A DNA stretch of 64,000 bases from Verrucomicrobiaceae bacterium (GCA_027490195.1 JAIXYN010000053.1:164571-228570), one strand, 5' to 3'. Numbered from the stretch's first letter, positions 44,869-54,530 are shown. Notes: generated by a model from the sequence alone, not told the origin. Numbers and translations: made by a program.

Positions 44869-44944
44869 GCCTCCGTAGCTCAGTTGGTAGAGCAGTTGAC
44901 TCTTAATCAATTTGTCGTAGGTTCGAATCCTACCGGGGGTACCA
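44869..44944 (+). tRNA. tRNA-Lys (CTT anticodon)
   Basis: A complete 76-nt cloverleaf. The acceptor stem GCCTCCG/CGGGGGT includes G-T pairs. The D arm (AGCTCAGTTGGTAGAGCA) and the TPsiC arm (GTAGGTTCGAATCCTAC) are present. The anticodon stem GTTGA/TCAAT holds loop CTCTTAA with anticodon CTT, reading AAG. The discriminator A and the CCA end are encoded. It lies 24 bp before the stop of a convergent gene, so no attachment-site duplication is evident. Confidence 0.97.
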
Positions 44945-44967
44945 TCCAGTGGATGGTTGGCTGGATT

Positions 44968-45657
44968 TCAAAACTCGGCATTCACCACAGGGCGCACGCT
45001 CTTGAATGCTTCGGCATACCTCGCCCCACAGGCCAATCCCCGATAGCGGGAAAGCACACTCTTGGTTTCCATGGCGGCATCCCCTTTCGCCGGGTCATAG
45101 TCTTCCTTGCGCACGTAGGCCATCAAACGTCCCAGCCACTCGCTCGCAGCGGGCCATTCAGTCGATACATCGACATAGGTGTCCGGCTCGAAGCCGATCG
45201 TGTGCCCCGGGCCGTTGTCATACCAATAGACCCGTGAGGGTGATTTCACTTCGTCACGCCCCAGCAAACGCGCCGGTTGATACAAGGCCGCATGGCAGAT
45301 GGCGCTCGCGGCCTCGTGGTCAGGATGGCGGTCACGCGGCCAGAGCATGAAGGCGGTGTCGGGTTTCACGTCAGCCACCACCTCGGCCACGGCGCGCTTG
45401 GTTTCGAGCGTCGCCTCGAAGCCCAGGCTTTTGTAGGGAAGAAAGCGCATTTCGATGCCACGCTCGGCGGCAAGCTGTTTCGAGAGCTCCAGCAGGCCTT
45501 GCTCACGACCTTTGACCGGTGGCCAGTTGGTGTAGTCACCGATCAGGCTGAGAATGACCACTCGCTGATGTTTCTGCACGGCCCGCAGCAGCGTTCCAGG
45601 GATGCCGAAAGGACAGTCGTCATAATGCGCGCCGATGGCAAGAATACTGCGTGTCAT
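44968..45657 (-). CDS. PIG-L family deacetylase
   Basis: The 229-residue protein carries the zinc motif GAHYDDCP (His11, Asp13, Asp14; the usual AHPDD has Pro instead of Tyr) and DRHPDHEAA near 107-115 with the second ligand His. It has the Rossmann-like PIG-L fold (ILAIGAHYDD ... VVILSLIGDY). PIG-L enzymes remove N-acetyl groups from GlcNAc-type sugars or from mycothiol/bacillithiol intermediates. The substrate cannot be inferred. It sits between a tRNA gene and the AT-rich upstream region of the pseudokinase gene, unlinked to cofactor genes. A second, degenerate PIG-L domain is fused to NagB at 55317. Confidence 0.9.
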   Translation of the reverse strand: MTRSILAIGAHYDDCPFGIPGTLLRAVQKHQRVVILSLIGDYTNWPPVKGREQGLLELSKQLAAERGIEMRFLPYKSLGFEATLETKRAVAEVVADVKPDTAFMLWPRDRHPDHEAASAICHAALYQPARLLGRDEVKSPSRVYWYDNGPGHTIGFEPDTYVDVSTEWPAASEWLGRLMAYVRKEDYDPAKGDAAMETKSVLSRYRGLACGARYAEAFKSVRPVVNAEF

Positions 45658-45910
45658 GGACTAGCATGGCCACAGGTCCCCTCAAGAGCAAGCGTCACAG
45701 CGATTTTGATTGCAAGGCCGTCAACATCTCCCGACCAGCCATTATAGGTTAAATCAAAGGCAATATTAGCCATCCTAAATTGTGTTTATGAAAATTAAAT
45801 CGACAATCCATATTTTCCATTGCATTATTGAGACGCAAAGATCATATTTGAAAGTAATTATCACAACGAAATCAAGTTTATTAAAATTTCCACACGAACG
45901 CACTTGAGTT

Positions 45911-48784
45911 ATGACTGAAGGTCCACAACTTTTTGGATCCCTTGCATTGGCAAGTCATCGCAATGGCTCTCCCATCAAGCTGCCTCGTGCACAAGAGGAA
46001 GTGGTCATGCTGGCCTTCGATCAGCGAAACAGCCGTTTGGTGGAACTCCATATTTTCACTGGAAAAGCCGCTCCCGTTCTTACCCCGAATCAGCCCACCC
46101 TCAGACGCTGGGTCAAGCCATCAAGGTGGCAGTCACGCCGCAAGTGGATCACCTCACGGCCTGGCGGACGCAAGCCCAAGCCCAGTGGACGCCGACAGGT
46201 TCCAACCTCACGAAGCCACGCCACATGCCTGCACAGGTTTTACGAAACTAGAACGATCTTGGAACAAGGGGAAGTGAGGCCTGAAATCGTGGATGAAGAC
46301 CTGCAGCTCCGAACTTGCGGCCTGCTGCGCGAGGCAGCAGGCGTGCGCAGCAATTCCTTCATGACGATTCTCGAAGTCGGTATGGACGACGGTATGGCCT
46401 ACTACGTCACCAACCTCAATGACGGTGAGTTCGTCCAAGATTATGTGCAGAGGCGGGGCGCTGTGCCCACTGTGACTTCGCTTGCTTTAGTTCATCAACT
46501 TCTCCAGGACCTAGGAAAAGCCGAGGAGCAGTTACAACTTCATTCCAGCATGAGCCTGGGCCGAGTACTTGTCTCTTCCGTGGAAGAGGAGTACTTGCAG
46601 CTCCGACTGTTTGACTACGGGCTCACACAGCCAAGGTCCGACTCCTCCGGCCAGGACAGTTCCCGACTCGTGAATGAAGCCTGCCGTTTGCTTTTTCTGC
46701 TGCTGACCGGGCAGGCCTACCTTGGTGGGAATCCTGACGATTTCGGCGTCATCGCCGAACTGCCAGCGAGTCTGCGATTCGTCATCAAGTCGGTCCTGAC
46801 CAGCCGCCCGGCAAATCTTTCGATCTCAATCAAGAACCTGCGTGACGAGGTCCGCGAGGCGATGTGTTCATACGTGACCTTGGTTCAGGCCCGCAATCCC
46901 AAGATGCTGCTGGTGGCAGAGCCCTCCACACTGCCCATCTCCCACCTGCATACTTTGCTGCTGGGAGAAATTCCGCTGAAAACCCTCTTTGGTCCAAGTT
47001 TTCGGATCCAAAACCCCGAGCTCTCAGGCTCCCATCCATTCACGATTTCGGCCGTGAACGTGTCCGCTGAACGTCCGGTCACCCTGCACCTGCTACCCCC
47101 AGAACGGATCGTCCATCAGTCTGACTCCATGGCACTACCCCAGCAGGTGTGGCGGCTGGATCCCGTCAAGCAGACCAACCTTCTGCACATGATGGGGCTT
47201 TGGAAGGGACCTGACTGGGCGTTTCTTTCCGAGGTACATGAGCCGGGAATGTCCCTCAGCGCCCTGATGGCGAAACGCGGCGCGCTCAATCCCGGAGAAG
47301 TCCTCACCCTGCTAAGACAGATCCATGCCGGTTTGGAACAGGCATTGGAGACCGGCGTCCATCTCGTGGACTTGGACCCGGCCAATATTCAGCTCTGCGT
47401 CGGCTATGACGGACCCGTCTTGCCCCGTGATCTGGAGCGTCTGCATCAAAAACGGTTGGAGGCGTGGCCAAAGTTTATGGTGAAACTCCGTCTGCATAAG
47501 ACGATGCGCAGCTTGTGCAAGCCACGGCTGATCGACCTAAGCCCATTGGACTGCAACTCGAATGAAGCCACAGCCGGGATCACCGCCCGTGAGGAGCGCC
47601 ATCGCTCCTTTATCTGCTTGGCTGCCTATCTTCTCACAGGAAAAGGTCAAATGAGGGAGATCGCCGAGTTTCCCACCAGCATGCCTGAAATGGCCGCCGG
47701 ATACATGATCGAGTGCCTGCAACAGGTGCTGGGCGGCAACACCGTACCCAACCCGCCCGACTTCACGGAAAGGTTCTCCCATCTCCTGACCGCAGCCAGC
47801 GCGGAAATGGACCGCGTGGAGGACCCTCTGGCTTTGCAAGCCCCCCTTGCTTCGCAAGAAATGGAAAGCGCAGGATTCGTCTCTGATTTTGAGGAAGACT
47901 GGTCCCCGCCGGAGCCTCATCAGGATCACGCCAGGAAAACCCTGATCCTTGCTCCAGCCAGCGGCGATCTCCAGTCCCTCGATTTCCATCGTCCCTCACC
48001 ACCCCGGCTCCGATTCCCTTGGCTAGCCTTGGCTGCGACCGCTATTCTGCTGGGAACTGTGGGCTGGATGATCTTCGGTGATTTGCCCGCATACCGTTCC
48101 GAGTTCCTAGCTTCGACTCAGAGTTCCCAGCCGCAGGATCCAGTTCCCTTGCTGGAGGAGGTCGCAGAGACCACTCCAAAATCCGCAGCCATTCCACTCG
48201 CCCAAACGTTACCCCAGCCCATCATTCATAAAATTCCCGTGGTGGCAGATGTTTCGATGCCAGCAGTGCAGGAGGAGGCCCCTAAGTTTCCAGTGCCTGT
48301 GACTTCCCAGCCACAGGCCCCATCACCGTCCAAGATTGCAAATGCCACTCCCAAGGAGAATCAGCCCACCGAACGGGTAGTCGCAACCAGCATGCCCGAG
48401 CCTCAGATGTCTGCGTCGGGGAATACGCCGAGCAGCATTCCAGCGCCTGAGATTGCACCCATGATCCGCCGGGCCATTGTCGCAACCCAGGAAGAGAAGA
48501 AGCCCTCCCAGGCCGAACCTCCCCCAAAAGAAATCGCCCCCCATCTCCCAGCTCCGCTTCCTTCACCGGCAGCATCACCAGCACCTCAGCCCGTCGTCGC
48601 AATCACTGAACCGCCGCTCATGCCTTCTACACCACCTGCAGCAGAACCGCCCGCCCCACCGGCGGCAGTCGCTGAACTCCAGGAGGTCACCATCCGCCAC
48701 GCGATCGTTCTTACCCCCGAAGAAATCAACGAGACACTCCGTTCACAGACCAAGGGACGGAAACGAACTTCCAAAAGAAGGTGA
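45911..48784 (+). CDS. Membrane protein with two tandem pseudokinase-like domains
   Basis: The 957-residue protein is AT-promoter-driven (the 253 bp before it are AT-rich) and has no signal peptide. After a Lys/Arg-rich patch (about 65-105) two kinase-like regions appear. The first (about 110-330) shows C-lobe spacing but lacks the catalytic HRD, and reads FDYGL where DFG is expected (about 233). The second (about 400-650) has VDLDPANIQL (about 486-495) in place of HRDLKPENIL, and LIDLS for DFG. A transmembrane helix lies at about 700-720 (PWLALAATAILLGTVGWMIF). A Pro-rich C-terminal region of about 235 residues ends with two related motifs, IRRAIVATQEE (about 851) and IRHAIVLTPEE (about 928). 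The kinase resemblance is by eye only. Confidence 0.62.
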   Translation: MTEGPQLFGSLALASHRNGSPIKLPRAQEEVVMLAFDQRNSRLVELHIFTGKAAPVLTPNQPTLRRWVKPSRWQSRRKWITSRPGGRKPKPSGRRQVPTSRSHATCLHRFYETRTILEQGEVRPEIVDEDLQLRTCGLLREAAGVRSNSFMTILEVGMDDGMAYYVTNLNDGEFVQDYVQRRGAVPTVTSLALVHQLLQDLGKAEEQLQLHSSMSLGRVLVSSVEEEYLQLRLFDYGLTQPRSDSSGQDSSRLVNEACRLLFLLLTGQAYLGGNPDDFGVIAELPASLRFVIKSVLTSRPANLSISIKNLRDEVREAMCSYVTLVQARNPKMLLVAEPSTLPISHLHTLLLGEIPLKTLFGPSFRIQNPELSGSHPFTISAVNVSAERPVTLHLLPPERIVHQSDSMALPQQVWRLDPVKQTNLLHMMGLWKGPDWAFLSEVHEPGMSLSALMAKRGALNPGEVLTLLRQIHAGLEQALETGVHLVDLDPANIQLCVGYDGPVLPRDLERLHQKRLEAWPKFMVKLRLHKTMRSLCKPRLIDLSPLDCNSNEATAGITAREERHRSFICLAAYLLTGKGQMREIAEFPTSMPEMAAGYMIECLQQVLGGNTVPNPPDFTERFSHLLTAASAEMDRVEDPLALQAPLASQEMESAGFVSDFEEDWSPPEPHQDHARKTLILAPASGDLQSLDFHRPSPPRLRFPWLALAATAILLGTVGWMIFGDLPAYRSEFLASTQSSQPQDPVPLLEEVAETTPKSAAIPLAQTLPQPIIHKIPVVADVSMPAVQEEAPKFPVPVTSQPQAPSPSKIANATPKENQPTERVVATSMPEPQMSASGNTPSSIPAPEIAPMIRRAIVATQEEKKPSQAEPPPKEIAPHLPAPLPSPAASPAPQPVVAITEPPLMPSTPPAAEPPAPPAAVAELQEVTIRHAIVLTPEEINETLRSQTKGRKRTSKRR

Positions 48785-48936
48785 GCCTTCTGAGGGGCGT
48801 ATGCCGGAGTCGGGGTCTCTGCTGGAAAAGCTCATTCATCGGTTGCAAGCAAGGGTTCGCTTCAGCACCCTCATCTGGGCGCTCATGACTTGAGCGCACC
48901 CAACTCCAACCCGAAAAGATCGTTCGTGATTGAGCT

Positions 48937-50439
48937 ATGAAACATCACACCGCAGGGATTCCCCGGCAGCTTTGCAGACACATTTTACTCAGTGCATTCG
49001 CCGCCATGACCGCACTGGCAGCGCCCACGGACCCGCTTGCGGCGCTCAAGCAACTTCAGATCGACGCCGGGAAAATCGTACTCATAGATAAAGTCAGCGC
49101 CGCATCCGACAAGAATTTGCCACCTCATACGGTGGTGAAGATCGTTCTCAATCCAGGCAAGGATTCCAACATCAACGTGGAAATCTGGCTCCCGGAAGCT
49201 GAAAAGTGGAACAATCGCTTCATCGGCCTGGGCAACGGCGGCTCCGCCGGCCGCATCAATTCAGGGAGTCTGGCAGGTCAGATGTCCCGTGGCTATGCCG
49301 TGGCCACCACAGACATGGGGACAGCCCCGAATTCTGATTCCGGAATCGGTAAACCGGATGTGTGGAAAGACTTCGGCTATCGTGCCACCCACCTCATGAC
49401 CGTGTGCGCCAAGCAGGTCATCCAAGCTTATTATGGCCGTTCACCCGAGTTTTCCTACTTCAGCGGCGGCTCCACTGGAGGCCAGCAGGCGCTTCAGGAA
49501 GCCCAGCGCTATCCCGAAGATTATGACGGCATCGTGGCCAACGTCCCCGCCCACTGCCGCACTCCGCTGCATGCTTATTTCCTGTGGAACGAGCAAATCT
49601 TGCATCAATGCCCTTTTACCAGCTCTCAGGAAGAAAACATCATCGCCGCCGGCAACGACTACGTGGCCTCACGCGAAATCCCCCAAACGGCAGGCAAGTT
49701 GGTTTCAGACCCGCGCTGCACCGGCAAAGACATCGAAGCGGTCATCGCACTGGCACGAAAGAAAGATCCTACGCTGACTGACAAGCACGCCGAAGCCCTC
49801 CGGAAACTATTCGGCGGACCAAAACACGCGATCACCGGTGAACGCATATTCGACGGCATTCCCTTTGGCAGTTCCTTCAAGATTGCCCACGGGCACCTCT
49901 ATCTTTTCCAATGGGTCTTCGGCAAGGACAAAGACCTGCAGAGCCTCGATTTCGGCAAGGACATCGACACCTACACGGCAGCGCTGGGCCCATATCTCAA
50001 CGCTGAAAACGCGAATCTCACCCCGTTCGAAAAACGCGGTGGCAAACTCCTCATGATCTCCGGCTCCGCAGATTCCTGCGTGCCATACCATGCCTCGCTC
50101 GATTACTACGAGCGTGTCATCGAACACTTCGGCTCTCTGGAAAAAGTGACCTCGTTTTGCAAATTCTACATCGTTCCCGGCATGAGCCATGGCCCTGGCC
50201 CCGGCATCAACAAACTGCCCGACATGCTCGGCTTGGTCATGAACTGGCGCGAAAAAGGCGTGGCCCCTCACACCCTCAGCGCGCAGCGCATCGTCGATGG
50301 CAAAACCGAGCTCGACATGCCTCTGTATCCCTACCCGGAAAAAACAGCCTGGGAGTCTGGTGCTTTCAAGTCGGTGAATGGACCACTCGGTGGGGTGCAC
50401 CGCGTCGCCGAACGTTTCCGTCCCGAAGCCGTTGACTGA
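48937..50439 (+). CDS. Tannase/feruloyl-esterase family secreted hydrolase
   Basis: The 500-residue protein has an N-terminal signal region (about 12-30) and the tannase family body: IEVWLPEAEKWNNRFIGLGNG-type opening (VEIWLPEAEKWNNRF, about 79-93), nucleophile elbow FSGGSTGGQQAL (Ser near 181), DYDGIVANVPA, and late ADSCVPYHASLDYYER plus YIVPGMSHGPGPG with the catalytic His. The family normally has a Cys before the nucleophile and a Cys after the catalytic His that form a disulfide. Both are replaced by Gly here (GGSTGG, SHGPG). It probably releases hydroxycinnamic or gallic acid esters from plant material. Confidence 0.87.
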   Translation: MKHHTAGIPRQLCRHILLSAFAAMTALAAPTDPLAALKQLQIDAGKIVLIDKVSAASDKNLPPHTVVKIVLNPGKDSNINVEIWLPEAEKWNNRFIGLGNGGSAGRINSGSLAGQMSRGYAVATTDMGTAPNSDSGIGKPDVWKDFGYRATHLMTVCAKQVIQAYYGRSPEFSYFSGGSTGGQQALQEAQRYPEDYDGIVANVPAHCRTPLHAYFLWNEQILHQCPFTSSQEENIIAAGNDYVASREIPQTAGKLVSDPRCTGKDIEAVIALARKKDPTLTDKHAEALRKLFGGPKHAITGERIFDGIPFGSSFKIAHGHLYLFQWVFGKDKDLQSLDFGKDIDTYTAALGPYLNAENANLTPFEKRGGKLLMISGSADSCVPYHASLDYYERVIEHFGSLEKVTSFCKFYIVPGMSHGPGPGINKLPDMLGLVMNWREKGVAPHTLSAQRIVDGKTELDMPLYPYPEKTAWESGAFKSVNGPLGGVHRVAERFRPEAVD

Positions 50440-50451
50440 CCTTTCTATTCG

Positions 50452-51810
50452 CTAAGCAGCCACCAGATCATACCCACGCCACTCCTTGACAGTGATGTCC
50501 GCAAAGCTGCCCACCGGAAGCTTCTTGTTCACAAACACAGTCGTGTCGATGTCAGGGGCATCCATCTCGCTGCGGGCAACGCCCGGTTCTTCAACAAGAA
50601 CACGCATCTTGCGGCCGACCTGCGTGGTATTGAAGCCTTCAATGCTGCGCTGGATGGCGCGCATCGCTTCGTTCCAGCGGGCCTTGCGGGTCATGTGGTG
50701 AATCTGATCCTCCATCTTCGCAGCACGGGTGTCTTCCTCGCGGGAGTAGTTGAAGACGCCGGCACGCTCAAACTTCGTGTCTTGGATGAACTGCAGCAGT
50801 TCGTTGAAGTCAGCCTCGGTTTCACCGGGGAAGCCCACAATGAAAGTGGTGCGGATGGCAATGCCTGGAATACCAGCACGGATGCGCTTGATGAGATCGC
50901 GGATGTAGGCGCCATCGGTCTCGCGCTTCATGAGGCTCAGCATGCGGTCGCTGATGTGCTGAAGCGGCATGTCGATGTAACGGGCGACTTTGGGGCTCTC
51001 GGCAATGGCCTGGATGAGGTCGTCACTCCAATGCGCGGGATGCGTGTAAAGGAGGCGGATCCAGAAGTCGCCTTCGATCTTGTTGAGCTCACGAATGAGG
51101 GAGGAAAGGGATTCGCCTTTCGTGGAATCGACGCCACTGCGCGGCTTGGGGCGCTCGTCCGTCCACTTGTCCATGCCGAAGTAGGTGGTGTCTTGGGAGA
51201 TGAGATTGATCTCCTTCACCCCGCTGGCGATGAGTTGCTGCGCCTCTTTGACAATGCTTTCCTGCGTGCGGCTGCGGTGGCGGCCACGAATGCGCGGAAT
51301 GATGCAAAAGGAGCAGGGATGGTTGCAGCCTTCGGCAATCTTGATGTAAGCCATGTGCTGCGGCGTGAGGCGGAAGCGCGGCGTGTCGTAATCCGGAATG
51401 TACTGCGGCTGGCGGGTAACGAGATTTTCCTGCTCGTGATCCTTGGTGCCCATGAGCTTCTGGATGATGGGTGCCACCTGGGTGATCTGATCGAGACCAA
51501 TAAAGGCGTCCACCTCTGGCATCAGTCCGGGGAGTTCCTGTGAAAAGCGCTGCGAAAGACAGCCGGCGACGATGATCTTCTGCCGCGCACGCTTTTTCGA
51601 GCCTGCCCGCTGGTCCACGGCGTCATGCACCGCACCGACACTCTCCTTCTTGGCCATGTCGATGAACGAACAGGTGTTCACAATAAGTACATCCGCGAGG
51701 TCCGGCTCAGGCGTCATGACCATGCCCGCCTGCTGGAGGTGGCCGATCATGATTTCCGAGTCGATAAGATTCTTCGCGCAACCGAGGGAGACGAGGCCGA
51801 CTTTGATCAT
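50452..51810 (-). CDS. rimO: RimO, ribosomal protein S12 methylthiotransferase
   Basis: The ATG at 51810 opens the typical MIKVGLVSLGCAKNLIDSE; 10 unconserved residues in the longer ORF are dropped. The 452-residue protein has the UPF0004 N-terminal Fe-S domain (first Cys in LGCAKN, others in NTCSF and AGCLSQ), radical-SAM motif CNHPCSFC (CxxxCxxC, about residues 154-161), and a C-terminal TRAM domain. It methylthiolates Asp88 of ribosomal protein S12. The TRAM domain and the KVGLVSLGCAKN start separate it from MiaB. It sits 89 bp downstream of the histidine kinase gene on the same strand. Confidence 0.96.
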   Translation of the reverse strand: MIKVGLVSLGCAKNLIDSEIMIGHLQQAGMVMTPEPDLADVLIVNTCSFIDMAKKESVGAVHDAVDQRAGSKKRARQKIIVAGCLSQRFSQELPGLMPEVDAFIGLDQITQVAPIIQKLMGTKDHEQENLVTRQPQYIPDYDTPRFRLTPQHMAYIKIAEGCNHPCSFCIIPRIRGRHRSRTQESIVKEAQQLIASGVKEINLISQDTTYFGMDKWTDERPKPRSGVDSTKGESLSSLIRELNKIEGDFWIRLLYTHPAHWSDDLIQAIAESPKVARYIDMPLQHISDRMLSLMKRETDGAYIRDLIKRIRAGIPGIAIRTTFIVGFPGETEADFNELLQFIQDTKFERAGVFNYSREEDTRAAKMEDQIHHMTRKARWNEAMRAIQRSIEGFNTTQVGRKMRVLVEEPGVARSEMDAPDIDTTVFVNKKLPVGSFADITVKEWRGYDLVAA

Positions 51811-51899
51811 GGGGCGCGGATGGTAGCGCCTTTGCGGCAATCGAAAAGGGGAAAGATGGCCACCCGCAGGCAGTTCTCCATCCTAAATTCCACTTGCAA

Positions 51900-53909
51900 C
51901 TAGGAAACCAACATCGGCACCTGCTGGGCAGAACGACTGCCAGTGAGATCAAAAGCAGGCTCTTCGCCACGCGGTTTCTGCACGGCTTTGGCGAGCGCCT
52001 TGCTCAAACCGTCCAGCGAGTAGGGCTTGAGCATGATGTCCACCGGCGGTGTCCGTCCCTGACTAAGAATAGTAAATTCGTCAGGATCGATGACAAAACC
52101 GCTGCAAACCACCACCGGCACATCGTTGCCGACAGCACGCAGTTCCTTGAAGGTGTCACGACCGGAAAGTTTGGGCATGTAGATGTCGAGCAGGACGGCG
52201 TCCACCTTCTCCTGGGTGCGCAGGAGGATGTCGAGCGCCTGCTGGCCGTCACAGGCTTCCAGGACGCGATAGCCGAGGAAACCGAGCATGTTCATGGCAA
52301 TGGAGCGCACTGGAGCCTCGTCATCCACGACCAGAATGGTGGTCTGACTGCCAAGCGGGGCATTGATCGCCGGTCCGTTTTCGATGGGAGTCTCCTCCTC
52401 GATCTGTTCGGGATTGAGCAACCGTGGAAGGAACACACGGAATTCGGTGCCGCGTCCCATTTCACTGTCGAACTCGATCCAGCCGCCGTGCTCACGCACG
52501 ATGTCTTGCGCGGTGGAGAGGCCGAGGCCTGTCCCCATGCTGCCTGCTTTTGTCGTGAAGAAGGGCTCAAAAATGCGCTGACGGTGCTCTTCAGAGATGC
52601 CATGCCCGTTGTCACGCACGACGAGCATGACGAAGTCGGACGAGTCATTGCTCGCGGCTGATTTCGACGGCCTGCGATGGGTGACATTCTCTACGGCGAT
52701 TTCGATCACGCCTTTGTCTGCAGGCAGCGCATCGCGGGCGTTAAGGCAGAGATTGAGCATGACCTGCTCGATCTGCGTGGCGTCCCCAGTCGCGTAGGAG
52801 GCGTCCATGCCGCCGCGCATTTGAATGGTGACACGCGGATCGACGCTGTGCTTGAGGAGGTTCTGCACATCAGCCAGGAGGCGCTTGAGATTGGTGGCCT
52901 TGCGCACGGCGACACCGGTGCTGCGGCGTGAGTAGCCGAGGAGGGATTTGACGAGCTCCGCTGCGCGCGTGGTGGCGTGGTTGGCATTTTGCAGCTTGTC
53001 ACGCACTCCAGCCTGGTTGGAAGCCGGCGTAAGTTCGGCGAGCGTGAGGTTGCCACGAATGGCCGTGAGGAGATTGTTGAAGTCATGGGCGATGCCGCCT
53101 GCGAGCTGGCCAATGGTACCCATTTTCTGCGATTCACGGAGCTGGTTCTCCAGCACCCGCATTTCTGAGCGGTCTTTCACGATCCAGATGCGTCCGATCA
53201 CTTCACCGGCATCGGTGCGCATCGGGCAGGAGCGCAGGGAGAAAACTCGGTTGTCATTGGAGACGAGTGGCGGCGTTTCATCCTGGCCTTCGAGTCTGGC
53301 GGAGGTTTTTTCAATCCAGGCGGTGATCACAGCTTTTTCTTCAAAGCGTTCGCTCAGAGCCTTGAGAATGCGAGTGGAGTCACGTCCGGCAACTTCTTCG
53401 ACCGGCTTGCCGAGGAAGTCATCCAGCTTGGCATTTGAGGCGATGATGGAGCCTTGGGCATCCACGACTAGCACGCCCTCATCGCTGGCAGCAAACAGGC
53501 CCTGAAGAGCTGTGAATGCCTCCCGCAGCAGGCGTTCAGCATTGAGCAGGCGCTGCGCCGTCTGGCAGGCATGCTGTTCGGCGGCATTCAGTGCCTGGCG
53601 CTGCTTGGCGAAAATCATGTTGATGTCGCAGCGCAGCTTCCAAAAATCGGCCGGCAGCCATTCAGCGGACTGGGCATCTGGGGGAACACCGCGCAGCACC
53701 GCCGTGGTGCCCTTCATGACAGCCGTCGTTGGTTTGAGCAGCCAGCCGGAAATCAAATAGGCGGCCAGAAACACACCACCGCCGAGAAGTACTCCGTTGA
53801 TGCCGAAGAACCATTCGAGTGGCTGCCCCATCATGCGGGTGGCACCCATGGCTGGCAAAAAGCCGAAAAGCCAGAGCGGAAGCAGGATACGGAGTCTCAG
53901 GGAGTTCAT
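51900..53909 (-). CDS. Membrane hybrid sensor histidine kinase with PAS and receiver domains
   Basis: The 669-residue protein has two TM helices (about 8-24 and 33-57), a coiled linker, and a PAS domain (about 140-250: LFAASDEGVLVVDAQGSIIASN). Dimerisation/phosphoacceptor motif AHDFNN holds His275. HATPase follows with NLCLNARDALP, DNGHGI and GTGLGLS. A C-terminal receiver has Asp575 (LLDIYMP). The receiver makes it a hybrid kinase that relays phosphate internally. The periplasmic loop is short, so the signal is likely sensed in the membrane or by the PAS domain. It is preceded 33 bp upstream by the 53943 coiled-coil gene, which may be its signal partner. No separate regulator is adjacent. 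Confidence 0.93.
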   Translation of the reverse strand: MNSLRLRILLPLWLFGFLPAMGATRMMGQPLEWFFGINGVLLGGGVFLAAYLISGWLLKPTTAVMKGTTAVLRGVPPDAQSAEWLPADFWKLRCDINMIFAKQRQALNAAEQHACQTAQRLLNAERLLREAFTALQGLFAASDEGVLVVDAQGSIIASNAKLDDFLGKPVEEVAGRDSTRILKALSERFEEKAVITAWIEKTSARLEGQDETPPLVSNDNRVFSLRSCPMRTDAGEVIGRIWIVKDRSEMRVLENQLRESQKMGTIGQLAGGIAHDFNNLLTAIRGNLTLAELTPASNQAGVRDKLQNANHATTRAAELVKSLLGYSRRSTGVAVRKATNLKRLLADVQNLLKHSVDPRVTIQMRGGMDASYATGDATQIEQVMLNLCLNARDALPADKGVIEIAVENVTHRRPSKSAASNDSSDFVMLVVRDNGHGISEEHRQRIFEPFFTTKAGSMGTGLGLSTAQDIVREHGGWIEFDSEMGRGTEFRVFLPRLLNPEQIEEETPIENGPAINAPLGSQTTILVVDDEAPVRSIAMNMLGFLGYRVLEACDGQQALDILLRTQEKVDAVLLDIYMPKLSGRDTFKELRAVGNDVPVVVCSGFVIDPDEFTILSQGRTPPVDIMLKPYSLDGLSKALAKAVQKPRGEEPAFDLTGSRSAQQVPMLVS

Positions 53910-53942
53910 AAAGAATGAGATCGATTAATGGGGATGTAGCTA

Positions 53943-54530
53943 TCAGTTGACGGAACGGTTAGCAGAAGAATGAGTCCGGCTGATGATCTGATTCATGCAG
54001 TGCTCGACGGCCGCATTGAGGTGGTTTTCCAGCCAGGTTTCGATCTCACCACGCAACGTGGCGATACCAGCCTGCGCCGACTGCCCGGCTTGAGGCAGCC
54101 TCTGCTCCATACGGTCTAACCGGTCATTCAAGGCGCTCGCATTCATGGCGATGCCGAATATGTCGTTGCGCAACTGTTCGATTTGAGCCGGCAAGTCTTG
54201 GCCCGTGGCAATCCCCTGAGCGGATGGCTGCGGGGAGGTTGGAGGAGGCACCGCTGCGGTCACATGCAAATCGGACTCCTGCTCTTTGGTGAAAGGCTTG
54301 TTAGCTGGAGTTTTAGCAGTCTGGACTGGAAAATGGGGGACTCCTCGTGGTGCTGCTACCTCTGCAAGAGTGTTAAAAGTGCTTCCCGGAGTTCCATGCA
54401 AAGGCTCGGTGCTGACAAGACTTGGAGCCTGGTTCATCACTTTCTCTGCTATAGCCAGAGCAATGGCTTCTGCAGGACTCTCGGCTGCAGAGCTTTGGCG
54501 TTGTGTAGAGAATGAAAATGGTAAAGGCAT
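53943..54530 (-). CDS. Uncharacterised protein with C-terminal coiled coil, upstream of the hybrid kinase
   Basis: I do not recognise this 195-residue protein. Its first 110 residues are rich in Ser, Ala, Pro and Gln and look disordered. The last 80 (about 113-195: LPAQIEQLRNDIFGIAMNAS, then LNDRLDRMEQRLPQ) form a heptad coiled coil. It starts 33 bp before the histidine-kinase gene on the same strand, so the two are likely one transcript. A soluble coiled-coil adaptor or anti-activator for the kinase is one possibility. The sequence shows no export signal. Confidence 0.6.
   Translation of the reverse strand: MPLPFSFSTQRQSSAAESPAEAIALAIAEKVMNQAPSLVSTEPLHGTPGSTFNTLAEVAAPRGVPHFPVQTAKTPANKPFTKEQESDLHVTAAVPPPTSPQPSAQGIATGQDLPAQIEQLRNDIFGIAMNASALNDRLDRMEQRLPQAGQSAQAGIATLRGEIETWLENHLNAAVEHCMNQIISRTHSSANRSVN

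Noticed and set aside
44869..45000. tRNA-Lys as attachment site of an integrative element
   Set aside because: No direct repeat of the tRNA 3' end and no integrase nearby.
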